A DNA stretch of 64,000 bases, taken from JAOUJD01 sp963726405 (GTDB taxonomy: Bacteria > Pseudomonadota > Gammaproteobacteria > Burkholderiales > Burkholderiaceae_F). Below are positions 43,332 to 52,976 of the stretch, piece after piece (the stretch's first letter is position 1; each line of letters begins with the position of its first letter). Where the stretch lies: the NCBI GenBank assembly GCA_963726405.1, contig CAVSCF010000006.1:190336-254335 (forward strand), in the 5' to 3' direction. The notes under the pieces are model-generated. The model was given only the letters and a program-made list of their open reading frames with translations. It did no database searches and had not been told where the DNA came from. The position numbers and the translations under genes were made by a program.

Positions 43332-43699
43332 TGGTTGGTGGGAAGCACGGTCATCATTTCGGCGAGCTGCTGGCGGTTGCCGGCGTCGTCGCTGCGGAAT
43401 ACCCGGACCTCCACCCGCCGGAAGAACGGGTTCGGCGTCGGCTTGACCGTCTGCGAGCAGGTGAAGGTGATGCCGCCCTGTTCGCACGGCAGGATCTCCT
43501 CCCCGGGTTCGAGCCGCTCGCGCGCGAGTCGCATCTCCAGCAACCGGTTCTCGGCGGTCAGTATGGCGAGCAGCTTCTGGCGGCTGTAATCCGCGGTGTT
43601 GGTCAGCGACATCGCACCGCGCATGGAGGCGGCCAGCGCCACGCCGATGATCACCAGCGCCACGAGAACCTCCAGCAGGGTGAAGCCGCGCGCCTTCAT
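43328..43699 (-). CDS. gspI: Type II secretion minor pseudopilin GspI
   Basis: 123 residues, the expected size. Prepilin signal KARG|FTLLEVLVALVIIGVAL (cleavage after Gly4) and the GspI pattern AENRLLEMRLARERLEPGE. Tip-complex nucleator of the pseudopilus. It starts three bases after the gspH stop and overlaps gspJ by four. Confidence 0.94.
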   Translation of the reverse strand: MKARGFTLLEVLVALVIIGVALAASMRGAMSLTNTADYSRQKLLAILTAENRLLEMRLARERLEPGEEILPCEQGGITFTCSQTVKPTPNPFFRRVEVRVFRSDDAGNRQQLAEMMTVLPTNQ

Positions 43700-43702
43700 C
43701 GT

Positions 43703-44239
43703 TCACTTCGCCAGTGTCGCGCGGCCGGATTCGTCGAAGTCGACGCGCACCGCCCCGTCCTCGTTGACGAGTTCCAGCCGCCAGCGCGGCTGGATCCACT
43801 CGCGCGCGATCGCCACGCGCACTGGCGGGGCGCCGGGCCCGAGCAGCACCTGCGCCGGCTGCGGCCCGCCGCCGTCGAGCACGGCGACGCGAGTCATCGG
43901 CTTGTCCCATTGGCGCTCGCGCAGCATCTCGTCGCCTGTCACCAGCCGCCGCTCGCCGCCGATCTCCGTCACGAAGCGGTAGCCGGTCAGGTCCGCTTCC
44001 CATGCGATCGGCTGCTGGCGGATCCGCGCCTCGTCGGCGGCCAGGCCCATCAGCTGGCCCACGCGCTGGGCTTCGCGCTGCAGTTGCTGCCGCGGGTCGG
44101 GCGTGATGTTGATCGTCACGATCGACAGGAGGATCCCGGCGAGCACGATGACCACCAGCATTTCGAGGAGCGTGAAGCCGGCGCGACGTCGTGCGCGCGC
44201 TGGCTTGCGGGGGCGGCGAGGAATCGCTAGAGCGCCCAC
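43703..44239 (-). CDS. gspH: Type II secretion minor pseudopilin GspH
   Basis: About 178 residues. The prepilin signal RRAG|FTLLEMLVVIVLAGILLSIV is clear, followed by RQQLQREAQRVGQLMGLAADEARI and a beta-rich GspH domain. The start is uncertain: no ATG lies between the gspG stop and the signal. GTG 44239, inside the end of gspG, is the best candidate, giving a 13-base overlap; ATT 44224 is the other option. Confidence 0.88.
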   Translation of the reverse strand: MGALAIPRRPRKPARARRRAGFTLLEMLVVIVLAGILLSIVTINITPDPRQQLQREAQRVGQLMGLAADEARIRQQPIAWEADLTGYRFVTEIGGERRLVTGDEMLRERQWDKPMTRVAVLDGGGPQPAQVLLGPGAPPVRVAIAREWIQPRWRLELVNEDGAVRVDFDESGRATLAK

Positions 44240-44706
44240 GACCCGATGTCGGCGTCCGGACCTTCGCCGCCGTTGGTCTTGTCGCGACCAAGAGAAAACA
44301 CGTCGATCTCGCCGCGGATGCCTGGGTTGAGGTACTTGTACGGTTCGCCCCACGGATCGGTCGGCACGGTGGAGCGCTCGATATAGCCGCCCTGTTTCCA
44401 GTTGCTCGGAACCGGCTCCGCGGTCGGCTTCGCGATCAGTGCAAGCAGGCCCTGGTCGGTGGTCGGATACCGGCCGTTGTCCAGCCGATACAGCTTCAAC
44501 GCCTGCATGATCGAGGCGATGTCCTGCTTGGCTGCCGCGATCTTTGCGTCGTCCGTACGGCCCACCACGCGCGGCACGATCAACGCCGCCAGGACGCCGA
44601 GGATCGTGATGACCACCATGATCTCGATGAGCGTGAAGCCGCGCGCGAGCCGCGTGCGGACAGCAAAGGGAAACCGTGGGGAACGAATCAAGTTCATCGA
44701 AGTCAT
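44227..44706 (-). CDS. gspG: Type II secretion major pseudopilin GspG
   Basis: 159 residues with the prepilin signal LARG|FTLIEIMVVITILGVLAALIVP and the full major-pseudopilin core: ALKLYRLDNGRYPTTDQGL, PSNWKQGGYIERSTVPTDPWG and PYKYLNPG...EIDVFSLGRD, including the calcium-site Asp region at the end. First gene of the minus-strand gsp operon. ATG 44706 or 44697 may be used; both leave a basic leader. It is the filament subunit of the pseudopilus. Confidence 0.96.
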   Translation of the reverse strand: MTSMNLIRSPRFPFAVRTRLARGFTLIEIMVVITILGVLAALIVPRVVGRTDDAKIAAAKQDIASIMQALKLYRLDNGRYPTTDQGLLALIAKPTAEPVPSNWKQGGYIERSTVPTDPWGEPYKYLNPGIRGEIDVFSLGRDKTNGGEGPDADIGSWAL

Positions 44707-44798
44707 CTGACCACCGCCGGACCGTAAGAAAGCTTGAAGATGCGCGCCGAACGCCTTGAAGTTCTTGATTTTCCGTCGCGCACGCCGAGGAAGCAGGG

Positions 44799-44808
44799 GA
44801 TATTATCA
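44799..44808 (-). promoter_or_regulatory. Candidate -10 region for the gspG operon
   Basis: TGATAATATC on the minus strand is the only AT-rich, TATAAT-like element in the 230-bp divergent gap between gspG and gspC. No convincing -35 is seen at normal spacing. The rest of the gap (44707-44936) shows no gene; a plus-strand TAATAC near 44860 may serve gspC. Confidence 0.35.
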
Positions 44809-44936
44809 ACGGCCATTGCCGCTCTTGCCCCTTCGAAGCGGGATATTTGAGCTTGGCTAATACATGAGGATGACGGGCGCGCGATGCGGTGCTGCACGCT
44901 CTGGCTCATGATGCGTGACACCACGTTGGACCTGAA

Positions 44937-45542
44937 ATGCTGAAAAAGTTTGCCGCCGCGGCCGTTCACCTCGTCTTCTTCGCGCTCGTGATGGCGATCG
45001 CGGCCTACTGGGGCGTGCGGATCTTCACGCCGGCACCGACGGCGGCACCGCCGCCATTGCCGCCTCCGCCTTTGCGTGACCCCGACCCGGTCGCTGCTGC
45101 GCGCATGTTCGGAAAGGTCGAGCGAGTCCAGGCGGTCACGTCCAATATCCAGGCCGTCGGTGCTTTTTCGGCGGGCAAGGATTCGAGTGCGGTCTTGTCG
45201 GTCGACGGGCGCCCCGCGCGGGTCTTCCTGCTTGGGCAGGACGTCGGTCCCGGCACGAAACTCGTCGCTGTCACGCCTGAAGCGGTCGTGCTCGATACCG
45301 GTGGTGCACGCCAGGAAATTCGGCTGCCTGCACGCGCGATAGCCGCCTTCGGAGGCGCTCCGCCCCCACCCAACTTCACTCGGGAAGGCAACACACTGAG
45401 CGCCCCGACGGCGGGCGGCGCCACGGCGGGACGGCCGAACCCGCCATCCGGTACGCCCATAGGTCAGGCGCCCCAAATGCCCCAGCCGCAACCCGTCATG
45501 CCCACGGCCCCGCAGGGTGGGAACCCTGTGCAAGCGCAGTAG
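44937..45542 (+). CDS. gspC: Type II secretion system protein GspC
   Basis: 201 residues with one N-terminal transmembrane helix (about 7-28) and a homology-region domain (MFGKVERVQAVTSNIQAVGAFSAGKDSSAVLSVDG in outline, then RVFLLGQDVGPGTKLVAVTPEAVVLDTGG). It is short: there is a Pro-rich tail and no PDZ or coiled-coil domain, as in many betaproteobacterial GspC proteins. GspC links the inner-membrane platform to the GspD secretin. It is divergent from the gspG operon, separated by 230 bases. Confidence 0.9.
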   Translation: MLKKFAAAAVHLVFFALVMAIAAYWGVRIFTPAPTAAPPPLPPPPLRDPDPVAAARMFGKVERVQAVTSNIQAVGAFSAGKDSSAVLSVDGRPARVFLLGQDVGPGTKLVAVTPEAVVLDTGGARQEIRLPARAIAAFGGAPPPPNFTREGNTLSAPTAGGATAGRPNPPSGTPIGQAPQMPQPQPVMPTAPQGGNPVQAQ

Positions 45543-45636
45543 CGAGTCGTTGCAGCGGTAAGCAAAGGTAACGTTCGTCGACAGTCGAGGGCCGCGGGCG
45601 TTGAATGAGCATCACCCCATGCAGGAGATGCTCGAA

Positions 45637-46503
45637 ATGAAACGTTCGTTACTCGCTGTCGCGGTTGCCGCGTCCCTCGTTGCTGCCGCGGCCTTCGCCC
45701 AACAGGCGCAGACGCCTGCCCCTGCCCAGCCGGCTCCGATGCAAGGCCCGATGGGAGGCCCGATGGGAGGCCCGGGCGGCTCAATGGGCGGCCCGATGAG
45801 TGGACCGATGGGCGCGCCCGGACACGGCCCAATGCACGGCGGCGTCCGTGGACAAGGCTGGATGAGCCAGTTCGACACGAACAAGGACGGCAAGCTCTCG
45901 AAGGATGAGGCCATCGCCTGGTTCGACCGACTGGATACCAACAAGGACGGCTTCCTTTCCCAGGATGAACTGGCCGCAGCCCGTGCCCAGTTCGCCGGCC
46001 GGCGCATGGACGCCGACGGCAACGGACTGGTCTCCCGCGAAGAGGCAAAGAACTTTCCGATGCTGGCGCAGAACTTCGACGCGATCGACGCCAACAAGGA
46101 CGGGCAGTTGTCGCGCGATGAGATGCGCGCCTACCACGAGGCCCACCGCGGCGAAGGGTGGGCCAGGCTCGACACGAACAAGGACGGCATGGTCAGCCGC
46201 GAGGAAGCGAAGGCGGCTCCCAGGTTGTCAGCCAACTTCGATGCGCTCGACGCCAACAAGGATGGTCAGCTGTCCCAGGACGAATTGCGAAGCGCCTGGG
46301 CCGGTCGCGGCCACCGCCACGGTGCGCGAATGGACACGAACGGGGACGGCCTGATCTCGCGGGACGAAGCGAAGAACGCGCCGATGCTGTCCCAGAATTT
46401 CGACGCGATCGACTCCGACAAGGATGGCTTCCTGTCGCGCGAGGAGATCGGCGCCTGGCGTCGCGCCCAGCAACCGACGGCGAACGCGCCCGTCAAACCC
46501 TGA
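45637..46503 (+). CDS. Exported protein with eight EF-hand motifs
   Basis: 288 residues with a signal peptide (about 1-20, ending AFA-QQ), then a Gly/Pro/Met-rich repeat (about 34-66, GPMGG units) and eight canonical calcium-binding EF-hand loops. The loops begin at Asp 80, 100, 125, 151, 179, 205, 233 and 259, each of the form D-x-[ND]-x-[DN]-G-x-[IVL]-S-x-[DE]-E. The ATG at 45637 has AGGAG nine bases upstream. It is monocistronic, lies next to gspC and ends in an intrinsic terminator. It is likely a calcium buffer or calcium-stabilised secreted protein; a type II secretion substrate is possible but unproven. Confidence 0.88.
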   Translation: MKRSLLAVAVAASLVAAAAFAQQAQTPAPAQPAPMQGPMGGPMGGPGGSMGGPMSGPMGAPGHGPMHGGVRGQGWMSQFDTNKDGKLSKDEAIAWFDRLDTNKDGFLSQDELAAARAQFAGRRMDADGNGLVSREEAKNFPMLAQNFDAIDANKDGQLSRDEMRAYHEAHRGEGWARLDTNKDGMVSREEAKAAPRLSANFDALDANKDGQLSQDELRSAWAGRGHRHGARMDTNGDGLISRDEAKNAPMLSQNFDAIDSDKDGFLSREEIGAWRRAQQPTANAPVKP

Positions 46504-46521
46504 CGTGCGCAGGGCAGGACT

Positions 46522-46553
46522 GCCCGCCGGCCCGACAAGCCGGCGGGCTTCTT
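46522..46553 (+). terminator. Rho-independent terminator after the EF-hand gene
   Basis: GCCCGCCGGC (46522-46531) and GCCGGCGGGC (46539-46548) make a perfect 10-bp stem with a seven-base loop, followed by TTCTT. It lies 19 bases after the stop. Confidence 0.85.
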
Positions 46554-46666
46554 CACGTCGGTTCGCAACGTGCTTGCCCGGTTGCGTTGAACGATGAGCC
46601 GCGGCCGGCGTCCCGCGCTGCGCGCAGCGATCAGCGCGAGTTCGGAACTCGCGGTCAGCTTGTCTC

Positions 46667-47779
<1,113 letters not shown>

Positions 47780-48019
47780 GGCTCGGTTCCTTGTCGTGGT
47801 GTCGAGTAAAGGAGAGACATATCCGGAAGCGGCAGGACAATCCATTGCGAAATGTGCTCCCCGATGGAGCGCCGGAGCAATAACATGCCCTTTGTCCGCT
47901 GGAAAGCCGTCGCAGACCTGCTGACAGGCTTCCCGCTTTCCAAAACGAGGAGACTGGCCCATTACCCGAAGTGCGTGCGCGGCGCTTGATGCCTCGCGAC
48001 CGGCCCCCATCTTGTAGCC

Positions 48020-48394
48020 ATGGCGCAGCAGCTCTCCCCACCAAGCAATGCCGAGCGCATCTGGCGCGTGGCCCTCTTTGTGCTCAGCGCCGCCATGGCG
48101 GGGTCCGCGCTCGCGGATTTCGACGCGGGACGCTTCGGCAAGGGGCTGGGCGACCTGGGCGCGGCCGTGCTGATGCTGTCGATGATGGTCCAGTTTCCCT
48201 TCCTGCGTGCCGTCGTGAAAGCGAGCGGGGAGCAGGAGAACGCTTCGCCCGAGCGCGCGCGAAAGCAGCGGGAAGAACTGATGAAGCAGGCCGAGCAGGT
48301 TCGAGCGGCCAACCCGTGGGCCGAACGGGCCGGGCGGGCTGGCTGGGTCCTGCTCGCGGTATCCCTGCTGCTGCGGATCAGCGGCGTCGCCTGA
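48020..48394 (+). CDS. Small membrane protein of unknown function
   Basis: 124 residues with two N-terminal hydrophobic segments (about 15-33 and 40-65), a charged amphipathic stretch (EQENASPERARKQREELMK) and a C-terminal hydrophobic segment (about 104-121). I do not recognise the family. It is a stand-alone plus-strand gene divergent from hppD; the 168 bases after its stop lead to the histidine-kinase gene. Confidence 0.6.
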   Translation: MAQQLSPPSNAERIWRVALFVLSAAMAGSALADFDAGRFGKGLGDLGAAVLMLSMMVQFPFLRAVVKASGEQENASPERARKQREELMKQAEQVRAANPWAERAGRAGWVLLAVSLLLRISGVA

Positions 48395-48562
48395 CCGGGG
48401 CCGCCAGGGGCATCCGCGCGCGTTTCCCCGCCGTCCAGCGGGGATTTCTGCGCTCCGGGGTGCCGATCCTGCAGGCCGTCGCAGTCCGGTTCTGTCCGGG
48501 GAGGATGTCCACGTAGAGTTCCCATGTGCGCGGCCGTACGCCGCGAGTCTCTACGGAGCACC

Positions 48563-50101
48563 ATGAACACCGACGCGCCCGGGCCCCAGGCACCGGAACC
48601 TCCCAAGCCGCCGCCTCAATCGCCCTCACGCGAGTCGACGGCTCGCCGCGTCTTCGCCGACGCAAAGGCCGGCGCGGCCGAGGCGGCACGCGTCTCGGCG
48701 CCCGTCATCAAGAACGTCTCCGCACGGCTTGGCGACTGGCTCGCCACGGTCGGCTGGGGCAAGTTCTTCCTCGTCGCAATACTGCTGTGGGCGGTCGCCG
48801 GGATCGCGACCAGCATCTTCTCCAGTCAGGAGTCCGTCGTCATCCGGCCGAACGTCGACCGGGTGAAGGTCGAGATCAACGTCAGCGAAGACGGGGTGCG
48901 GATTCATGCGCCGGCGCCTCCCGCCGTGCCGCCGCCTCCCGGGCCGGTGCCGCCGCTGCCTCCGAGGCCGCCTACCAAGGACGGGACGCCGGAGTCGGGC
49001 AAGGAGCCGGGCACCGGTTCGATGTCCATCACCGACAAGGGAATCCGCATCCTCGCCGACAAGGATGGCAAGAAGGTCGCTGTCATCGTCGACGACAAGG
49101 GCGTTCGAGTGGAAAGGGCGCCCGAGAACGCGTCCGCGCCCTCGGAGCCGGGCCAGGTGGTGATGGAGGGCGATGGACGGACGATCCAGATTCCACGGGA
49201 GGTGGTCCAGGATCCGGAGAAGTTCGCGCAAGCGCTCGATCACGCCCGGGACCAGATCGAAACCATCGTCGAGGATCAGATCAACAGCGAGGTCGCGCGG
49301 GAGGTACGGCGTTACCGCGTCAAGGGCGGCGCGGACTGGCTGCTCGGGTTTGCCACGCTGCTGATATTCAGCGGAATCATCGTGAAGGTGGTGCTCGGCG
49401 GGAAGAAGAAGGCCGAGCGGCGGGCACAAGTCGCCACGGCCACCGCCGCGGAGGAGAGCCTGAAGCGGCAACTGGTCGAGGCCCAGCTGAAGATGATGCA
49501 GGCGCAGGTCGAACCGCACTTCCTGTTCAACACGCTCGCCTCGGTCGATTACCTGATCGAAACCGATCCGAAGACGGCGTCGAAGATGCAGAAGAACCTG
49601 ATTCAGTACCTGAGGGCGGCCTTGCCCCAGATGCGTGAAGGATCGACGACGCTTGGCAAGGAGGTCCAGCTCTGCCGTGCCTTCCTGGAAATACTGAAGT
49701 TCCGGATGGAAGACCGCCTGCAGTACTCGGTGATCGTGCCCCAGGGCCTGCAGTCCGCCCAGTTCCCGCCGATGATGCTGCAGTCGCTGGTGGAGAACTC
49801 GATCAAGCACGGCCTCGAGCCGAAGCCGGAGGGCGGCGCGTTGACGATCTCTGCCGACATCGCGAACGGCCGGCTGCGCGTGACGGTGGCCGACACCGGG
49901 CTGGGGTTTGCCGTCTCGGCACAGCCCGGATCCGGGGTGGGGCTGGCGAACGTGCGCGAACGGCTCGCGGCGCTTTACGGCGGCGCTGCGCGGCTGAGCA
50001 TCGAGGCCAATTCGCCGAGTGGCACGATCGTCACCATCGAGGTGCCGTATTCGTTCGAGGCGGATGCGCCGAGCTCGAACGGCTCCGCGCGGCCCGCCTG
50101 A
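48563..50101 (+). CDS. LytS-type sensor histidine kinase with large extracytoplasmic loop
   Basis: 512 residues. Order: Pro-rich cytoplasmic N-terminus, transmembrane helix (about 68-92), a periplasmic region with prolines (about 118-145) and a polar DKG-rich part (MSITDKGIRILADKDGKKV), second helix (about 258-278), a linker coiled coil, then the His_kinase domain: QVEPHFLFNTLASVDYLIE with the phosphoacceptor His, and HATPase_c with N-box VENSIKHGLEP and G-boxes DTGLGF and GVGLANVRERL. ATG 48563 is preceded by CGGAG. The partner regulator follows 28 bases later. Stimulus unknown; the large loop suggests an envelope signal. Confidence 0.9.
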   Translation: MNTDAPGPQAPEPPKPPPQSPSRESTARRVFADAKAGAAEAARVSAPVIKNVSARLGDWLATVGWGKFFLVAILLWAVAGIATSIFSSQESVVIRPNVDRVKVEINVSEDGVRIHAPAPPAVPPPPGPVPPLPPRPPTKDGTPESGKEPGTGSMSITDKGIRILADKDGKKVAVIVDDKGVRVERAPENASAPSEPGQVVMEGDGRTIQIPREVVQDPEKFAQALDHARDQIETIVEDQINSEVAREVRRYRVKGGADWLLGFATLLIFSGIIVKVVLGGKKKAERRAQVATATAAEESLKRQLVEAQLKMMQAQVEPHFLFNTLASVDYLIETDPKTASKMQKNLIQYLRAALPQMREGSTTLGKEVQLCRAFLEILKFRMEDRLQYSVIVPQGLQSAQFPPMMLQSLVENSIKHGLEPKPEGGALTISADIANGRLRVTVADTGLGFAVSAQPGSGVGLANVRERLAALYGGAARLSIEANSPSGTIVTIEVPYSFEADAPSSNGSARPA

Positions 50102-50129
50102 CTCGGCCGGCTGTCGATAGAATCGCTCG

Positions 50130-50888
50130 ATGCCCACGGCGATCATTGCGGACGACGAGCGGTTGATGCGCGAGCAGTTGCGCACGCGTCTGGCGGAGGT
50201 ATGGCCGGACTTGCTGATCCTCGCCGAAGCGCGGAATGGCGAGGAGGCGGTCGCCGCGGTCAACGAACACCGCCCCGACCTGGCGTTCCTCGACATCCGT
50301 ATGCCGGGGATGACCGGCATCGAGGCGGCTCGCGCCATCGGTGATGCCTGCCACGTCGTCTTCATCACGGCCTACAACGAATACGCGGTCGACGCCTTCG
50401 AGCAGGGCGCTGTGGATTACGTATTGAAACCGGCGGAACGCGAGCGGCTCGAAATCACGGTCGGGCGCCTGAAGAAGCGGCTCGGGACTCCGCCGAGCGA
50501 CCTGGGCGATCTGCTGGCGAAGCTTTCCGCGAGGCTGGATGGCGGCGAGGCTGGCGGGAAGGCTCCGCTGAAGTGGATCCAGGCGAGTGTCGGCCAGCAA
50601 CTGCGCATGATTCCGGTGGGCGACGTGCTGTTCTTCACGTCGGACGAGAAATACACGCGGGTGCAGACCGAAACGTTCGAGGCCCTGATCCGGAAGCCGA
50701 TCAAGGAATTAGTGGACGAACTCGACCCCGAACAGTTCTGGCAGATCCACCGGTCCACCATCGTCAACGCCAAGGCCATTTCCGGCATCACCCGCGACTT
50801 CCGCGGTCGTCAGCTCGTGCTCATCAAAGGCAGCAACGAAAAGCTCGAGGTGAGCCGCAACTACACGCATCTGTTCAAGCAGATGTAG
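50130..50888 (+). CDS. LytTR-family response regulator
   Basis: 252 residues: receiver domain (about 1-118) with the acidic pocket ADDE, phosphoacceptor Asp in LAFLDIRMPG and Lys in VLKPAER, then a LytTR DNA-binding domain (about 145-250; FTSDEKYTRVQT, FWQIHRSTIVN, LEVSRNYTHLFKQM). It pairs with the upstream LytS-like kinase (28-bp gap, same strand). The 239 bases to the next tRNA hold only that operon's promoter. Confidence 0.93.
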   Translation: MPTAIIADDERLMREQLRTRLAEVWPDLLILAEARNGEEAVAAVNEHRPDLAFLDIRMPGMTGIEAARAIGDACHVVFITAYNEYAVDAFEQGAVDYVLKPAERERLEITVGRLKKRLGTPPSDLGDLLAKLSARLDGGEAGGKAPLKWIQASVGQQLRMIPVGDVLFFTSDEKYTRVQTETFEALIRKPIKELVDELDPEQFWQIHRSTIVNAKAISGITRDFRGRQLVLIKGSNEKLEVSRNYTHLFKQM

Positions 50889-51084
50889 GGTTTGCGCGGG
50901 TTTTTTGGTGAGTGGGCGCTAACAACTTGGCGGGGCCGCACCCGCTTCAGAGGCTCGGCGCCTGCCTTGGCCTTGCCCCCTGGCCTCGGACCCGCAGGCA
51001 GCCTGATCGTCGGTCGACCCGCCGGCCTGTCCGGTCGCCTCTGCCGGCCGGCATTACCGCGCTGCGCCATCGCTCCCTCGTGGT

Positions 51085-51113
51085 TTGACAACCCGTTGTT
51101 AGCAAACCATAAT
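51085..51113 (+). promoter_or_regulatory. Sigma-70 promoter of the tRNA–tuf–rpo region
   Basis: TTGACA (51085-51090), a 17-bp spacer and CATAAT (51108-51113) precede a GC-rich discriminator (GCGGTTCGCCGCGG). A GC-rich discriminator is typical of stringently controlled stable-RNA promoters. It is the best consensus promoter I found in the window. Confidence 0.85.
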
Positions 51114-51127
51114 TTGCGGTTCGCCGC

Positions 51128-51213
51128 GGAGGGGTGCCCGAGTGGTTAAAGGGGGCAGACTGTAAATCTGTTGGCTTACGCCTACGCTGGTTCGAATCCA
51201 GCCTCCTCCACCA
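51128..51213 (+). tRNA. tRNA-Tyr (GTA)
   Basis: 86 bases with CCA encoded. Anticodon GTA at 51162-51164, acceptor GGAGGGG paired with CTCCTCC, long variable arm as expected for a class II tRNA, and TTCGAATCC T-loop. Confidence 0.95.
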
Positions 51214-51287
51214 AGATTTTCCCGTGTGCCTCACGAGGCAAGAAGACGGGGCGGATAAAGGAAGAAAGACGTAGATCAGTTCGTCGG

Positions 51288-51361
51288 GCGGGTGTAGCTC
51301 AATGGTAGAGCAGAAGCCTTCCAAGCTTACGACGAGGGTTCGATTCCCTTCACCCGCTCCA
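51288..51361 (+). tRNA. tRNA-Gly (TCC)
   Basis: 74 bases with CCA encoded. Anticodon TCC at 51320-51322 in the loop CTTCCAA, acceptor GCGGGTG/CACCCGC and T-loop TTCGATTCC. It is 74 bases after tRNA-Tyr. Confidence 0.95.
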
Positions 51362-51463
51362 GACATCCAAAGGACACGACAAGACAAGAGCAATGCGCGG
51401 CGATCCCGACGTGGCACCTGGCGAGCCTGCTGGCAGACCGACGCCCCGTAAGAGCGACGCGAG

Positions 51464-51538
<75 letters not shown>

Positions 51539-51600
51539 GATAAGGCAGTGTCGCAGAAAGCGACGAAGCCGCAACCAAGAAAAGCAGTCAGGAGTCTGCG

Positions 51601-52791
51601 ATGGCAAAAGGCAAGTTTGAGCGTACGAAGCCGCACGTGAATGTTGGGACGATTGGTCACGTGGATCATGGGAAGACGACGTTGACGGCGGCGATCACGA
51701 AGGTTCTGGCGGCGAAGTTTGGTGGGGAGGCGAAGGCCTACGACCAGATTGATGCGGCGCCGGAGGAGAAGGCGCGCGGGATCACGATCAACACGGCGCA
51801 CGTGGAGTACGAGACGAGCAAGCGTCACTACGCGCACGTGGACTGCCCTGGGCACGCGGACTATGTGAAGAACATGATCACGGGTGCGGCGCAGATGGAC
51901 GGGGCGATTCTGGTGGTGAGCGCGGCCGATGGCCCGATGCCGCAGACGCGCGAGCACATTTTGCTGGCCCGTCAGGTGGGTGTGCCGTACATCGTGGTGT
52001 ACATGAACAAGGTCGACATGGTCGACGACGCGGAGCTGCTCGAGCTGGTCGAGATGGAAGTGCGGGAGCTGCTGGGCAAGTATGAGTTTCCGGGCGACGA
52101 CATTCCGATCGTGAAGGGTTCGGCGAAGCTGGCGCTGGAAGGCGACAAGGGCGAGCTGGGCGAGCAGTCGATCATGAAGCTGGCCGATGCGCTGGACAGC
52201 TACATCCCGACGCCGGAGCGTGCGATCGACGGGGCGTTTCTGATGCCGGTGGAGGACGTGTTCTCGATTTCGGGCCGTGGCACGGTGGTGACGGGGCGGA
52301 TCGAGCGCGGCATCGTGAAGGTGGGCGACGAGATCGAGATCGTGGGGATCAAGCCGACGGTGAAGACGACGTGCACGGGCGTGGAGATGTTCCGGAAGCT
52401 GCTGGACCAGGGGCAGGCGGGGGACAACGTGGGGGTGCTGCTGCGCGGCACGAAGCGTGAGGAGGTGGAGCGTGGCCAGGTGCTGGCCAAGCCGGGCTCG
52501 ATCACGCCGCACACGGACTTCACGGCCGAGGTGTATGTGCTGTCGAAGGACGAGGGTGGTCGGCACACGCCGTTTTTCAACGGGTATCGGCCGCAGTTTT
52601 ACTTCCGCACGACGGACGTGACGGGCTCGATCCAGTTGCCGGCGGGCACGGAGATGGTGATGCCGGGGGACAACATCCAGATGACGGTGGCGCTGATTGC
52701 GCCGATCGCGATGGAAGAGGGCCTGCGCTTCGCCGTGCGCGAAGGCGGCAAGACCGTCGGCGCCGGCGTCGTGGCAAAGATCATCAAGTAG
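51601..52791 (+). CDS. tuf: Elongation factor Tu
   Basis: 396 residues, complete. GTP-binding motifs GHVDHGKTT (residues 18-26), DCPGHADY (about 81-88) and NKVDM (about 136-140) are present. AGGAG precedes ATG 51601. EF-Tu delivers aminoacyl-tRNA to the ribosome. Codon choice through about 52715 is strongly biased to G-ending triplets, unlike the C-ending choice in the last 25 codons and in the neighbouring genes. Located between tRNA-Thr and tRNA-Trp, as in many betaproteobacteria. Confidence 0.98.
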   Translation: MAKGKFERTKPHVNVGTIGHVDHGKTTLTAAITKVLAAKFGGEAKAYDQIDAAPEEKARGITINTAHVEYETSKRHYAHVDCPGHADYVKNMITGAAQMDGAILVVSAADGPMPQTREHILLARQVGVPYIVVYMNKVDMVDDAELLELVEMEVRELLGKYEFPGDDIPIVKGSAKLALEGDKGELGEQSIMKLADALDSYIPTPERAIDGAFLMPVEDVFSISGRGTVVTGRIERGIVKVGDEIEIVGIKPTVKTTCTGVEMFRKLLDQGQAGDNVGVLLRGTKREEVERGQVLAKPGSITPHTDFTAEVYVLSKDEGGRHTPFFNGYRPQFYFRTTDVTGSIQLPAGTEMVMPGDNIQMTVALIAPIAMEEGLRFAVREGGKTVGAGVVAKIIK

Positions 52792-52803
52792 GGAGCTGAC
52801 ATC

Positions 52804-52827
52804 GGGCGCAGTCCTCGGACTGCGCCC
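52804..52827 (+). repeat. Perfect 11-bp hairpin between tuf and tRNA-Trp
   Basis: GGGCGCAGTCC (52804-52814) and GGACTGCGCCC (52817-52827) with a two-base loop, 12 bases after the tuf stop and 12 before tRNA-Trp. No T-run follows, so a partial terminator or RNA-processing structure is more likely than a full stop. Confidence 0.75.
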
Positions 52828-52839
52828 TGCCAGTCAGGT

Positions 52840-52915
52840 AGGGGTATAGCTCAACTGGCAGAGCGTCGGTCTCCAAAACCGAAGGTTGGGGGTTCGATTC
52901 CCTCTGCCCCTGCCA
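52840..52915 (+). tRNA. tRNA-Trp (CCA)
   Basis: 76 bases with CCA encoded. Anticodon CCA at 52873-52875, acceptor AGGGGTA/TGCCCCT and T-loop TTCGATTCC. Sits between tuf and secE, the usual betaproteobacterial position. Confidence 0.95.
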
Positions 52916-52976
52916 ACCAACCGTGCCGCGGGGCGGCGCGCGCGATGCGAAGGTCGCATCGCACAACAGGAACGAC

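Noticed and set aside
45720..45830. CRISPR-like direct repeats in the GPMGG-coding stretch
   Set aside because: Short, codon-phased low-complexity repeats inside the EF-hand gene, with no spacers; coding repeats only. No CRISPR array seen in the window.
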